Part shown: positions 49,925 to 58,354 of the stretch, piece after piece
Numbering within the stretch: the first letter of the stretch is position 1
Layout: each line of letters begins with the position of its first letter
NCBI GenBank assembly: GCA_016806645.1
Contig: JACSYO010001999.1
Location: 1,058,001-1,122,000 of the forward strand
DNA: 64,000 bases
DNA from: Ophiodon elongatus
Lineage: Eukaryota > Chordata > Actinopteri > Perciformes > Hexagrammidae
Direction of reading: 5' to 3'
Notes under the pieces: model-generated
What the model saw: the letters and a program-made list of their open reading frames with translations, nothing else
The model's database searches: none
Told to the model about the DNA's origin: nothing
Translations under genes and position numbers: made by a program

Positions 49925-50248
49925 TGTAGCGGCGTTCCGTCTGCGTTGTTCATTAAGCCGCAAATGAGCTGCAGGCAGTGACTTGGTTTCTTACGCGAAT
50001 GACAGGACAAGAGATGTGTTAACTCTTTCTTTAGCTTTATTTTATGAAGCAAACGTTAACTAAATTACAAAATAATATCCTCTGTACTCGGTCACACGGT
50101 AGAAAAACTATCTGCTCTCGTGCCTAATGAGCTCTCTGTTTGCACCTGCTGCCATCATGACGTCATTAAATCAGGGAAAAAAGGGGGCGTCATCATTAAC
50201 ATAAATACCTTTCATTAACTTTAAATATACACATATGTGGCTCTTACA
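49925..50248 (-). repeat. BEL/Pao 3' LTR
   Basis: A 324-bp copy, near-identical to 52865-53190 (326 bp). On the element strand it begins TGTAAGAGCC and ends GCCGCTACA. It contains a TGACGTCA palindrome (50158-50165) and, further downstream in the element's sense, an AATAAA signal (minus strand of 50036-50041). The upstream neighbour is a G-rich tract (50252-50260, AGGGGCCGG on the minus strand) that fits a polypurine tract. Confidence 0.92.
50158..50165. promoter_or_regulatory. TGACGTCA (CRE/ATF-type) site in the 3' LTR
   Basis: A perfect palindromic CRE, kept in the same place in the other LTR (53100-53107) although the adjacent base differs. It probably belongs to the LTR promoter. Confidence 0.5.
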
Positions 50249-50403
50249 TATCCGGCCCCTAATGGTTAAGCTTGACAATTAAACCATTACCTAACAACTC
50301 AAAATTCAAAGAGCCATCAAATATCAAACTAAATAAATATTCATAAACACTGCAAATCTAGGTCTCGTTTATCAGTCTTTTTCTTCATTATCTGATCTTC
50401 TGT

Positions 50404-51796
50404 TCACATTGCTTCTTGCAGTAAACACAGTTTATTTACAGGTCTCTCCAGCATGCTGGTTTTGGTCTGCAGCTTCACTCTGCGTACAGTTCCACTGGAG
50501 TCGGGTATGGTTTGGATTATCCTTCCCATTATCCATGTGTTTCGTGGTGACGAATTGTCAACTACTAACACCACGTCTCCATGCTCGAAGTTTCTTTTCA
50601 TCCTGGACCACTTTTGCCGCTCCTGGAGGAGAGGCAAGTATTCTCGAGTCCATCTGTTCCAAAATAGATCTGCGAGATACTGTACTTGCCTCCAGCGTCT
50701 CCTTGCATACTGATCGTCTTTGTTGAATGTACCCGGTGGCATGTTTGGTTGCACCTTCATCAGCAGCAGATGATTGGGAGTCAAAGGTTCCATGTCGCAT
50801 GGATCATCGGATGGGCTAGTGAGTGATCGTCCATTAATGATACTTTCCACCTCACACATTAGTGTTCGGAGATTGTCGTCAGTGAGGGTCTGTTCTCAAA
50901 CAAGAGCGTTAAGGATCCTCCTTGCAGTACGAATCTGCCGCTCCCACACTCCTCCTTGGTGGGAAGCAGCTGGGCTGTTGAACATCCATCTTATGCCCTT
51001 CTTTTGCATGGTTTTTTTTCGATCTGCAACTGATTCAGGTTCTTAATGGCCTCTCGCAATTCTTTTTCTGCGCCAACAAAATTTGTGCCGTTGTCCGAGC
51101 GCATGATGGAAACCTGGCCCTACTTATGAAACGGCGTAAGGCGTTGATGCAAGAGCTGGTGTCAAGACTGTCTGCTATCTCTATATGCACTGCTCTAATG
51201 GCGAGGCAGGTAAACATTACACCGTACCTTTTGACAGTACTCTGGCCCCGTTTGGCTTCAAAGGGACCAAAATAATCTACGCCCACATTGGTAAAAGGTG
51301 GCTGATCCGGTGTCAGGCGATCTTCTGGCAGATTGGCCATTTTTTGCTCTCCCACTCTGCCTTTGAGCCTCCTACAGACTGTGCATTTTGAGATAAGCTT
51401 CCTGATTCCTGAGGTTGCTTGCGGAATCCAAAACTTCTGTTTTAACTGCGACAACATATAGTTGTGCCCACAATGTCCAGTCTTTTCATGAAGATCAAGC
51501 AAGATGAGGGTGGCGACTCTGGAGTCCTTTGATAGAATTGCTGGGTGTTTGTTGTCTGTCATGGTGGATTTGTCCAGCCGTCCTCCAACTCTTAAGATGC
51601 CATCTTGCAAAGTGGGGTCAAGCTTGTATAGCTGACTATTTCTCTTAACAGACCCACTACCGTAGAGTGCCTTCACTTCTTCAGGAAACCATTGTTTTTG
51701 ACTATGTCGAATGATTTCTGTTTCTGCAGCCAACAACTGTTCCCAGCTGAGTGTTTTCTTTTCTATGTCCAATTTGACCTTTTTGATTTGTTGCTG
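50404..51796 (-). pseudogene. BEL/Pao integrase and C-terminal domain, broken
   Basis: The H2C2 zinc-binding part reads LHEKTGHCGHNYML ... SKCTVCRR. The catalytic Asp is in NVGVDYFGPF, the second Asp in MRSDNGTNF, and the Glu in GGVWERQIRTARRIL, so the D,D,E triad residues are all present as codons. The C-terminal part (WNRWTREYLPLLQERQKW, then HGDVVLVVD) is the DUF5641 domain typical of this superfamily. It would cut and join element DNA into the host chromosome. It cannot be made as one protein. An in-frame TAG at 51797-51799 separates it from RNase H. A 1-base loss near 51120 shifts the frame. A second shift falls in the eight-A run near 51012-51019. A TGA interrupts at about 50897. The open pieces are 51035-51772 and 50404-50859. 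Read only as a relic. Confidence 0.88.
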
Positions 51797-52804
51797 CTAA
51801 AGTAATTTCAGTCTTTCTGGATCCTTTTTGACCTGACTGATGGAGTGCTGTAATTCTTTTCTTTTGTCTGTCAGGTGGATCAAAGTTTCCTTGATTCTCA
51901 AAATCCATGCAACTGCTCTCTTCAGTCTGTCCCAACTTGAGTAATACTGAAGCAGTTTGTTCACAGGGTCAGCATTCTCCTCAGCTAGGATCGTATGCAC
52001 AGTGATGTTCCTGACCTCTGGATCTTCTTGCAGGTCTTGAGTCTCATTATTTGGTCTCTGTGGCCATTCACTTTCTGGCCACAACAGAAACTGTGGTCCT
52101 TTTATCCACATATCATCTTCTGTCAAGCTCCTAACTGTCATGCCTCTGGTGGCTCGATCAGCAGGATTCTGTGATGTTCTGACATACCTCCACTGTGACG
52201 GTTTGGTAGTCTCTTGAATGCGAGTAATCCTGTTTGCCACAAAAGTTTTGAAGCGAGCCGTCCTACTGTCAATGTATCTCAGAACTGTCGTACTGTCAGT
52301 CCAGAAGATGGACAGCTGCAGAGGGATTTGCAATTCTTCTTGTAGCATTTTGTCTACTTTCACTGTGATGACCGCTGCTGTTAATTCGAGTCTTGGAATA
52401 GTGACCTGTTTAAGCGGGGCCACTCTAGACTTCCCCATCACAAAGGAACAGTGTGTTTTGCTTTGCCCATTTACCAGCACAAGGTTAGATGCTGTGCCAT
52501 AGGCAATCTCGCTGGCATCAGAAAAATGATGCAACCGTGCTTCCACTTTCTGTCCAAATCCTATAGGCTTAACACACCTATCTATCCAGAAGTCTGAGAG
52601 GTGCGTGAGGTCTTCCAGCCATTTGCACCATTGATTAGCTTTACAAACACTGATTTCTTCATCCCATTCTTGCTTTTCTTTACAAAGATCTCTTAACAGA
52701 AGCTTGGCAGGTAATATGAGTGGAGCAAGAAAGCCAAGAGGGTCATAGATGGAGTTTACGACTGAGAGGATACCTCTTCTGGTCCTTGGTTTGTCCTGCA
52801 GCTT
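51797..52804 (-). pseudogene. BEL/Pao reverse transcriptase C-terminus and RNase H, 5'-truncated
   Basis: The frame is open from after a TAA (52805-52807) to the TAG at 51797-51799, 335 codons. The start, RRGILSVVNSIYDPLGFLAP, is the classic junction motif after the polymerase domain of Pao-type elements. RNase H follows, with likely acidic residues in HHFSDASEIAYG, PRLELTAAV, FWTDSTTVL and NPADRATRG. This covers the family domain called Pao retrotransposon peptidase/A17. In an active element it removes RNA from the RNA-DNA hybrid during reverse transcription. Here the polymerase core, protease and Gag were lost by one large deletion that joins this frame almost directly to the 5' leader. A Met start at 52546 is only an internal Met, and the homology clearly extends to about 52800. 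Confidence 0.88.
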
Positions 52805-52807
52805 TTA

Positions 52808-52864
52808 CCCGGTGCTCAACTCCGACGTCCACTTGTCAACTCCTGGAGAAGTTTTTCTACTAAA
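52808..52864 (-). other. Short leader between 5' LTR and truncated pol; deletion junction
   Basis: Just inside the 5' LTR, the element strand reads TTTAGTAGAAAAACTTC..., where a primer-binding site complementary to a tRNA 3' end (starting TGG) is expected. None is clear. The internal deletion of about 3-4 kb must have one end here, near 52801-52807. Confidence 0.55.
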
Positions 52865-53190
52865 TGTAGTGGCGTTCCGTCTGCGTTGTTCATTAAGCCG
52901 CAAATGAGCTGCAGGCACAGTGACTTGGTTTCTTACGCGAATGACAGGAAAGGAGATGTGTTAACTCTTTCTTTAGCTTTATTTTATGAAGCAAACGTTA
53001 ACTAAATTACAAAATAATATCCTCTGTACACGGTTACGCGGTAGAAAAACTATCTGCTCTCGTGCCTAATGAGCTCTCTGTTTGCACCTGCTGCCGTCAT
53101 GACGTCATTAAATCAGGGAAAAAAGGGGGCGTCATCATTAACATAAATACCTTTCATTAACTTTAAATATACACATATGTGGCTCTTACA
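52865..53190 (-). repeat. BEL/Pao 5' LTR
   Basis: A 326-bp partner of 49925-50248, with an extra CA at about 52917. It carries the same TGACGTCA site (53100-53107) and an ATATTTAAAG motif (53159-53168 region on the minus strand) that could serve as a TATA-like box. It is the promoter end for minus-strand transcription into the truncated pol. Confidence 0.9.
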
Positions 53191-53199
53191 TCGACTTTA

Positions 53200-53321
53200 T
53201 AGTTGTTTATCCTCTCTTTCTGGTATTTTTGTGTCTCTTTGTGATTTATTTATGTCTCTCTGTATGTTTTGTGTCTTTTTTGTGTCTCTATATATTTTTG
53301 TGTATCTTTTTGTGTCTCTTT
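53200..53321. repeat. Degenerate TTTGTGTCTC array, left part
   Basis: T/G/C-biased units such as TTTTTGTGTCTCTTTGTG recur irregularly. They continue beyond the inserted SINE at 53550-53770. Frames across it read only F/L/S/V-rich low complexity. Confidence 0.75.
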
Positions 53322-53549
53322 GGGGCGGCTGTGGCTCATGGGCTAGAGTGGTCGTCCTGTAACCACAAGTTAGCTGGTTCAATCCCTGGCCTCCTAGAGT
53401 TCGCATGTTGAAGTGTCATTGAGCAAGAAACTGAACTCCCAGTTGGTCCCCGGGCGCTTCACAGCAGCCCCCTGCTCCTAAAAATGCTTAGGATGGGTAA
53501 AATGCCATGGCCAAATTTCATGAATGTATGTAAATGACGCTTGTAATTA
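53322..53549 (+). mobile_element. tRNA-derived SINE
   Basis: The head GGGGCGGCTGTGGCTCATGG and the B box GGTTCAATCCC (53376-53386) are the split pol III promoter of a tRNA-like region. The body (GAGCAAGAAACTGAACTCCC, GGGCGCTTCACAGCAGCCCCCTGCTCC, GGATGGGTAAAATGC) is that of a SINE common in teleosts, and the tail is TGTAATTAA. The A box is less exact. It sits inside a TTTGTGTCTC array whose units flank it on both sides. It depends on a LINE's machinery and encodes no protein. Confidence 0.8.
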
Positions 53550-53770
53550 AGTTTGTGATTTATTTGTGTCTCTCTATCTTTTTGCGTCTTTTTGTGTCTC
53601 TTTGTCTTATGATCTTTTTTTGCATGTCTCTCTCTCTATTTTTGTGTCTCTCTGGATATGTTTGTGTCTCTTTGTGGTCTTTTTGTCTCTTTGTTACATT
53701 TTTATGTTTCTTTGTGGTAATTTTTTGAGTCCCTTCCTGGTTGGTTTGTGTCTCTTTGAGTAATATTTTT
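53550..53770. repeat. Degenerate TTTGTGTCTC array, right part
   Basis: Same unit style as 53200-53321 (TTTTTGTGTCTCTTTG, GTCTCTCTCT, TTTGTGTCTCTTTGTGG). It was split by the SINE. Confidence 0.75.
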
Positions 53771-53824
53771 GTAGTGACACTGTGGGCCCCTGGGTACAGG
53801 CCCAGAGGCCCACAGTGTCGCTAC
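53771..53824. repeat. Strong hairpin, 18-bp arms, 54 nt
   Basis: The left arm 53771-53788 and right arm 53807-53824 pair at 17 of 18 positions (the one mismatch would be G-T in RNA). A further CCTGGG/CCCAG helix inside extends the stem with a small bulge and a 6-7-nt loop. It lies exactly between the T-rich array and the LINE fragment. Confidence 0.9.
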
Positions 53825-53825
53825 A

Positions 53826-54297
53826 AATTGTGCGGAGTGCCTACTGCAAGCGAAGGAGTTCAAGTATCTCGGGGTCTTGTTCACGAGTGAGGGTAAGATG
53901 GAGCGAGAGATCGACAGGCTGATCATTGAGGCTGCAGCAGTAAAACCGGCGCTGCACCGGACCGTCTTGGTGAAGAGGGAGCTGAGCTCGGAAGGCGAAG
54001 CTCTCAATTTACCGGGCGGTCTACGTTCCGACCCTCACCTATGGTCACGAACTCTGGGTCGTGACCGAAAGAACGAGGTCGCGGCTACAAGTGGCCGACA
54101 TGAGTTTCCTCCGTAGGGTGGCCGGGCTCAGCCTTAGAGATAGGGTAAGGAGCTCGGACATCAGGAGGGAACTTGGAGTTGAGGCGCTACTCCTTTGTAC
54201 CGAAAGGAGTCCGCTGAGGTGGTTCGGGCATCTAATCAGGATGCCTCCTGGACGCCTCCCGTTAGAGGTTTTCCAGGCACGCCCAACTGGTAGGCTG
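53826..54297 (+). pseudogene. Non-LTR retrotransposon fragment (reverse transcriptase C-terminal region, RTE-like)
   Basis: FKYLGVLFTSEGKMEREIDR begins in one frame. After one extra G at 53990/53991 the match continues in the next frame with VPTLTYGHELWVVTERTRSR, MSFLRRVAGLSLRDRVRS and RWFGHLIRMPPGRLPLEVFQ. This is the region behind the polymerase core of a LINE common in fish. Its layout resembles RTE/BovB-type elements, so an RTE (for example Rex3-like) origin is likely but not certain. The full protein would exceed 900 residues; about 155 remain. The match stops at about 54297 in TGR, where the family usually goes on. The left border is a hairpin and the right border an AT-rich palindromic stretch. 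Confidence 0.75.
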
Positions 54298-54704
54298 TCA
54301 CCGGTAATATTCCATTGTGGAATATTCATATTAAATAATATGAATAATGATTTAATGGGTCGTTTATCACCACAACCGTCGGGTTACGAAATGTATCAGT
54401 TAAGTTGAACTTCTTTGATTGGTCCGAATGCTTTGAACTGATTGGTTAGCAGGACGACCTGCAGGTGTGTTGTAGGCATGACTAAACGTATTGATTGTGC
54501 AATATGTTCTGTGTCAGAGTTTATGTTTCTAGATTAATATTACTGGTGCATTAATGTGGATGGTGCATTAAAACTCTTTTATATAATGATAAATTCATCA
54601 TATCATAACTATAAAAAGACCAACAGCCCTGTTTTCAGCTTTGTGATGTAAAGATGCATTTTCCAGCTGATCCAAGAGGCTTGTTGGATAGTTTATTTAT
54701 CTTA
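54298..54704. other. Non-coding; AT-rich palindromes at the LINE border
   Basis: AATATTCC/GGAATATT (54306-54326) and TTCATATT/AATATGAA (54325-54344) are two adjacent perfect 8-bp inverted repeats. The rest is unremarkable AT-rich DNA. Confidence 0.6.
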
Positions 54705-55090
54705 AAGTTACAGTGAGGGACTTTTACCTGGTTCTGAACCAGTCTCAGTGTAGTCCTGGTCCTCTATACGACCTCCATCAGTAAACCAGACCATCAGAGA
54801 GAAGATGGTCTGTTTCTATATAGTTTTTCTTAATGCTCGTCATCGGTGCCATGGGTCGGATTCTGGTGAAACCAGATGACATCATGCAGGTTCACCAGAA
54901 ACTCCTTCAGCTCAGACTCCAGCGGGGCCTCCAGCAGAGACCAGTCCACCGTGGACCGACCCAGATCCAGCTTTACCTGCAGCCTTGGACCTGCAGTCGG
55001 AGCTCCGGTCCCCGCTGGGAGCCGACACAAAGCTGCTGGAGACCCAGGACGTATTGCTGGACCCACTGGACTCAGTGTACAACAGTATAA
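54705..55090 (-). repeat. Unidentified dispersed repeat, copy C (open minus-strand frame)
   Basis: The best-preserved copy of the family also at 41055-41610 and 46937-47100. A minus-strand frame (54830-55066, 78 codons if begun at an ATG) ends in LLEAPLESELKEFLVNLHDV then IWFHQNPTHGTDDEH and a TAA. After the stop comes about 120 bp of UTR-like sequence with an AGATAAATAAACT motif (54693-54705). The frame is GC-richer than its surroundings. The N-terminal half probably changes frame, as copy A suggests a different register. It may be the last exon of an unknown gene spread by retrocopying, or the end of a transposon gene. I do not recognise the family. Confidence 0.55.
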
Positions 55091-55550
55091 AGTAAGAGTG
55101 TATTTTATAGGTATTGGTTTGTATTATTGTCGAGAAGCTTGATTGTTACCTCAGTCCATACAGGGCCCTGCGCTACTAGACGTTGCACACCTTTTAGGCA
55201 ACAAGGGTGCATGGTATTTTTGTATTTAAATCAAAACTAAAAACAAGTATAACATCTAACACCCACCGCAAGTAAGCAAATTTTTAGACAAAGTGCAGCA
55301 GTGAGTCTTCTCAAATTTCAAACAAAGGCGGAATTGGCCGAGGAGGTGAGTGCTTTCGTCAGCATCTGACTCAGAGGCTGTGACTAATTCTTGGAAGCAG
55401 TACATACCAGTGCAAATAGGTACTGACGAAAATACAAAAATACAAAAATACAAAGTCGGAGAAAAAAAGGTTGTTTGTTCATCTTTTTGCCAGCACTAGT
55501 TATCATCATCATTCTAAGTTTTTGGGTCGGTCTACATTTATCCATGCCAA
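55091..55550. other. Non-coding stretch, no gene recognised
   Basis: Includes a short tandem of AAAATACA (55431-55451). No gene. Confidence 0.5.
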
Positions 55551-55623
55551 CAACTAGGGTTTTGAATGAAATGGACTTGTCCTTGTATAGTACAAGTCCA
55601 TTTCCTTGAAATCCCTATAGTTG
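55551..55623. repeat. 73-nt hairpin with about 30-bp imperfect stem
   Basis: The inner arms 55568-55580 and 55592-55604 are exact reverse complements (13 bp) with an 11-nt loop. The stem continues imperfectly outward (CAACTAGGG.. / ..CCCTATAGTTG). The size and shape resemble a small palindromic MITE or a microRNA precursor. Confidence 0.8.
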
Positions 55624-55934
55624 ATTTAATGGAATACAGATTTATTGTTAACAAATCTTTATGGACAACAAATTTAACTGACAGCTATAATTACTAGTTA
55701 TTTTACACATTGTTTGATGGACATCCTTTGAGTTTATGAAACGATATATTTTCAAGCATTTATTTACATAACAGTATATAAAGAAGGTAAAATGATCATA
55801 ATCTTGACTCACAACAACATTTAAACGTGGCTTAGATGTTATTGATGATAATCTAATAATATATGATACTGTTATATTGTAGCCTGCTGCCTAATGCGTC
55901 CTTTTACCTCTGATGCTAATACTGTTGCACTTAT
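55624..55934. other. Non-coding, AT-rich
   Basis: Nothing recognised. Confidence 0.5.
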
Positions 55935-56400
55935 GAGTAACTAAAGTTTTGAATGCAGGACTTTTACTTGAATTGGAGTGTTAATATGGTGTGTTTTAAG
56001 TAAAAGTTGAAAGTGTTATCAGCTCAATGTACATAGACTTTCAAAAGTAAAAGTACTATTTGGTCATTATGGCCTTTTTCAGAATTTTTATAATATATTA
56101 TTTGAATATTATTACTGAGGCATTACCACACAAGCAGCATTATAATGTTACAGCTGGTGGAGGTGGAGCACATTCTGACTACTGTATGTGGTGTATTGTA
56201 TAGTTCAATCTACAACTACCATATTACATAAATTGTTTATGTTTTGTTTGTGAAACCTGAATCTGAAAAGTAACATCAGCTGTTAGATCAATGTAATGGA
56301 GTAAAAGGTACAATATTTCTTCTGAAATGTAGTGTACTGAATAATAAATGCACTCACATAAAGTACAAGTACCTGGAACTTGTTTGTACAGTAAATTAGA
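55935..56400 (+). repeat. AGTACTTAAGTAC-family repeat, diverged copy
   Basis: GTAACTAAAGTTTTGAATGCAGGACTTTTACTTG, CAGCTGTTAGATCAATGTAATGGAGTAAAAGGTACAATATTTCTTCTGAAATGTAG and AAGTACAAGTACCTGGAACTTG parallel 46575-46720 and 47115-47150. The usual terminal CCACCACTG is missing here; one such end lies alone at about 57451-57460. Confidence 0.5.
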
Positions 56401-56799
56401 CAAAGCTGACAAAGATGTGAACCCTTTCAGGGGTTCGGTTGATTTTAAGTTGATTTCCCAACCACTACAACAAAAAGAAAAAATTATTAAATGATAATTA
56501 ATGAAGGTAATTTCATTAATAACACCATAAGTAACGTAAATGTTAACACCGTTGTCTCGTGAATAAGTCTTCTCTTCCAAAAATAAATACAAAAAGCAAA
56601 TTGTGTAATTATGTTGCGGTTATGACAGTATTAGTCTTGCCGATATCATCTCTGTATGAAAAAATGGAACCATCAGGGACTAAATATAATGTTAAGTTAG
56701 TTGGTTTAGTAGACTTTGGCTGAGAAGCTCAATCATCTGCAAAATGGTAACGTTAGTAACAAGTAGTTCCAGACCAGTCACCAGTAACATTATACAAGT
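56401..56799. other. Non-coding, AT-rich
   Basis: Nothing recognised. Confidence 0.5.
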
Positions 56800-56817
56800 G
56801 GAATTTGGAATAAGAAG

Positions 56818-57153
56818 GCTGCACAGTGGTCTAGTGGCTAGCACTGTCACCTCACAGTAAGAGAGGCCCGATCCAGGGCGGTCCTTCTGTTTGGCGTTTG
56901 CATGTTCTCCCTTTGGCAGCGTGGGTTCCCTCCGGGTTCTCCCACAGTCCAAAGACATGCAGCTCAGGTTAATTGGAGACTCTAAATTGTCCGTATGTGA
57001 ACCTGAGCATGAATGGTTGTCTGTCTCTATATATGCCCTGTGAGTAACTGGCGACCTGTCCAGGGTGTACCCTGCCTTCACCCAGCTGGGATTGGCTCCA
57101 GCCTCCCCGCGACCCTGAATGGGATAAGCAGTTCGGATAATGGAATGGAATTT
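56818..57153 (+). mobile_element. V-SINE (DANA-related) with target-site duplication
   Basis: The tRNA-like head GCTGCACAGTGGTCTAGTGGCTAGCACTGTCACCTCACAG is followed by the conserved V-SINE core (GTTTGCATGTTCTCCC, GTGGGTTCCCTCCGGGTTCTC, CCCACAGTCCAAAGACATGC), then TAATTGGAGACTCTAAATTG and a 3' part ending GGGATAAGCAGTTCGGATAATGGAATGG. Flanking 18-bp direct repeats (56800-56817 and 57154-57171, one mismatch) are its target-site duplication. The B box is degenerate (GATCCAGGGC). It was copied by a partner LINE and is non-coding; the long minus-strand frame across it is incidental. Confidence 0.92.
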
Positions 57154-57171
57154 GGAATTTGGAATTAGAAG

Positions 57172-58097
57172 TACGCCAGCTAGCATTAGACATAGAAATA
57201 AGTTAACACCTAACATTACAATCAAAACAACTCAATTATATCCGGCTAATTACCGGTCCCAAACTTGACATGTTTAGCAGGACGCTACTGTATTGACGAT
57301 GACTCTATTCGGGCAGTAAAAAACGGACCTCCCCATCCAAATTTCAAGGACTCATCCCACCTGCACGGATCACGTGGGCGACCTATTTCGGATTTAAAAA
57401 CGGCAAACTTCGCTGAAAGCTGACAGGTGTCTACTCCTGAATTACTTTCCCACCACTGATTATTTCTGACACCTTCCAATGTAGACCACATTCACTTCCT
57501 GTATGAATGTGGATAGTGACATATTCAGATACAGATAGAAGCTTTGTGTTACACTCCCACTCGAGGCAAACATCAGTGCCATGGCAAACCGTGACCGAAT
57601 AAGTCAACTGGCGTCTATGTTATCTGTGAAATAACTCTCGATTGTACCTCATCCATACTGGCAGATTTTATTCTTTTTTTTCTCCATTTTATTTCAAGAC
57701 TCAACGTTAGATTAGATTATCAATCCAACAAGCTATCAGACCTAGCAGCCAACCCAGCGGTCCCAGTCAGTTATGTATGAAGTTCGGTATATCTTTCTCT
57801 CTCTTTTGTGTGGCTCGCTATCATGTATTCCGCATCTTTCCGTTATCTCACCGCATGCAGCTGCGCACCCTGCTACGAGCAGACATTCACCGAGGGGTAC
57901 TTCGGGGTGAACGCCAGAGAATTAGCTATTGTGAATATGCATAAAAATCACTTCAATAGGCAGTAAGGGAAAGAGGGAGGGAGACAAAGACATTGTCTGC
58001 GTAGCTGGCATCGATTTTCCTCGGATAAGACCGTCTGTGGACTCTTGTTTGAAGGTTTAGACTGTGGGTGTTTGGGGAAGCAATCATACCAATTACT

Positions 58098-58099
<2 letters not shown>
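57172..58099. other. Non-coding stretch, no gene recognised
   Basis: Contains an isolated CCACCACTG terminus (about 57451) of the AGTACTTAAGTAC family. Otherwise nothing. Confidence 0.5.

Positions 58100-58140
<41 letters not shown>
58100..58140. repeat. (GT)n microsatellite, 41 bp
   Basis: A pure TG/GT run. Confidence 0.97.
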
Positions 58141-58144
<4 letters not shown>

Positions 58145-58320
58145 AATGAACCCGTTTGTCTTAAATCTTTTGCTCGTTCATAAAATATAGATGTTACAGA
58201 CTCCCATTAGAATTGCAATGGTTATTTATTATTTCTGTGGGATGAATAATTCAGTTTTCGTTTTTTGCAAATGCAGCACTCAAAAAAGATGAGAAGATAA
58301 TAGTCGTCATTAACAGCAAC

Positions 58321-58354
58321 TCTGTCTCTCTCTCTTTCTCTCTCTCTCTATCTC
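58321..58354. repeat. (CT)n microsatellite, imperfect
   Basis: TCTCTCTC run with TTTC and TATC interruptions. Confidence 0.9.

Larger units (their letters stand above)
49925..53190 (-). mobile_element. Internally deleted BEL/Pao LTR retrotransposon
   Basis: Two direct repeats, 49925-50248 and 52865-53190, bound an internal part that codes on the minus strand for the end of reverse transcriptase, RNase H, integrase and the C-terminal domain, in the BEL/Pao order. Gag, protease and most of the reverse transcriptase are missing: only about 60 bp separate the 5' LTR (right) from the retained frame at about 52804. The total is 3,266 bp, about half of a normal element. LTRs begin TG and end CA on the element strand. 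They differ by about 7 substitutions and one 2-bp indel (about 98% identical), so insertion is fairly recent on a genomic scale. The 5-bp flanks, CAGAC (left) and TCGAC (right), agree at only three positions, so a clean target duplication is not seen. It cannot move by itself. Confidence 0.9.

Noticed and set aside
49925..53190. Endogenous retrovirus with an envelope gene
   Set aside because: The minus-strand frame at 50404-50859 looked env-positioned, but it is the integrase C-terminal domain of a BEL/Pao element. No envelope-like frame exists.
53322..53400. A true tRNA gene
   Set aside because: The B box is good, but the cloverleaf is incomplete and the sequence continues into a SINE body.
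56692..57225. 177-codon minus-strand frame
   Set aside because: It runs antisense across the V-SINE, which explains the sequence fully.
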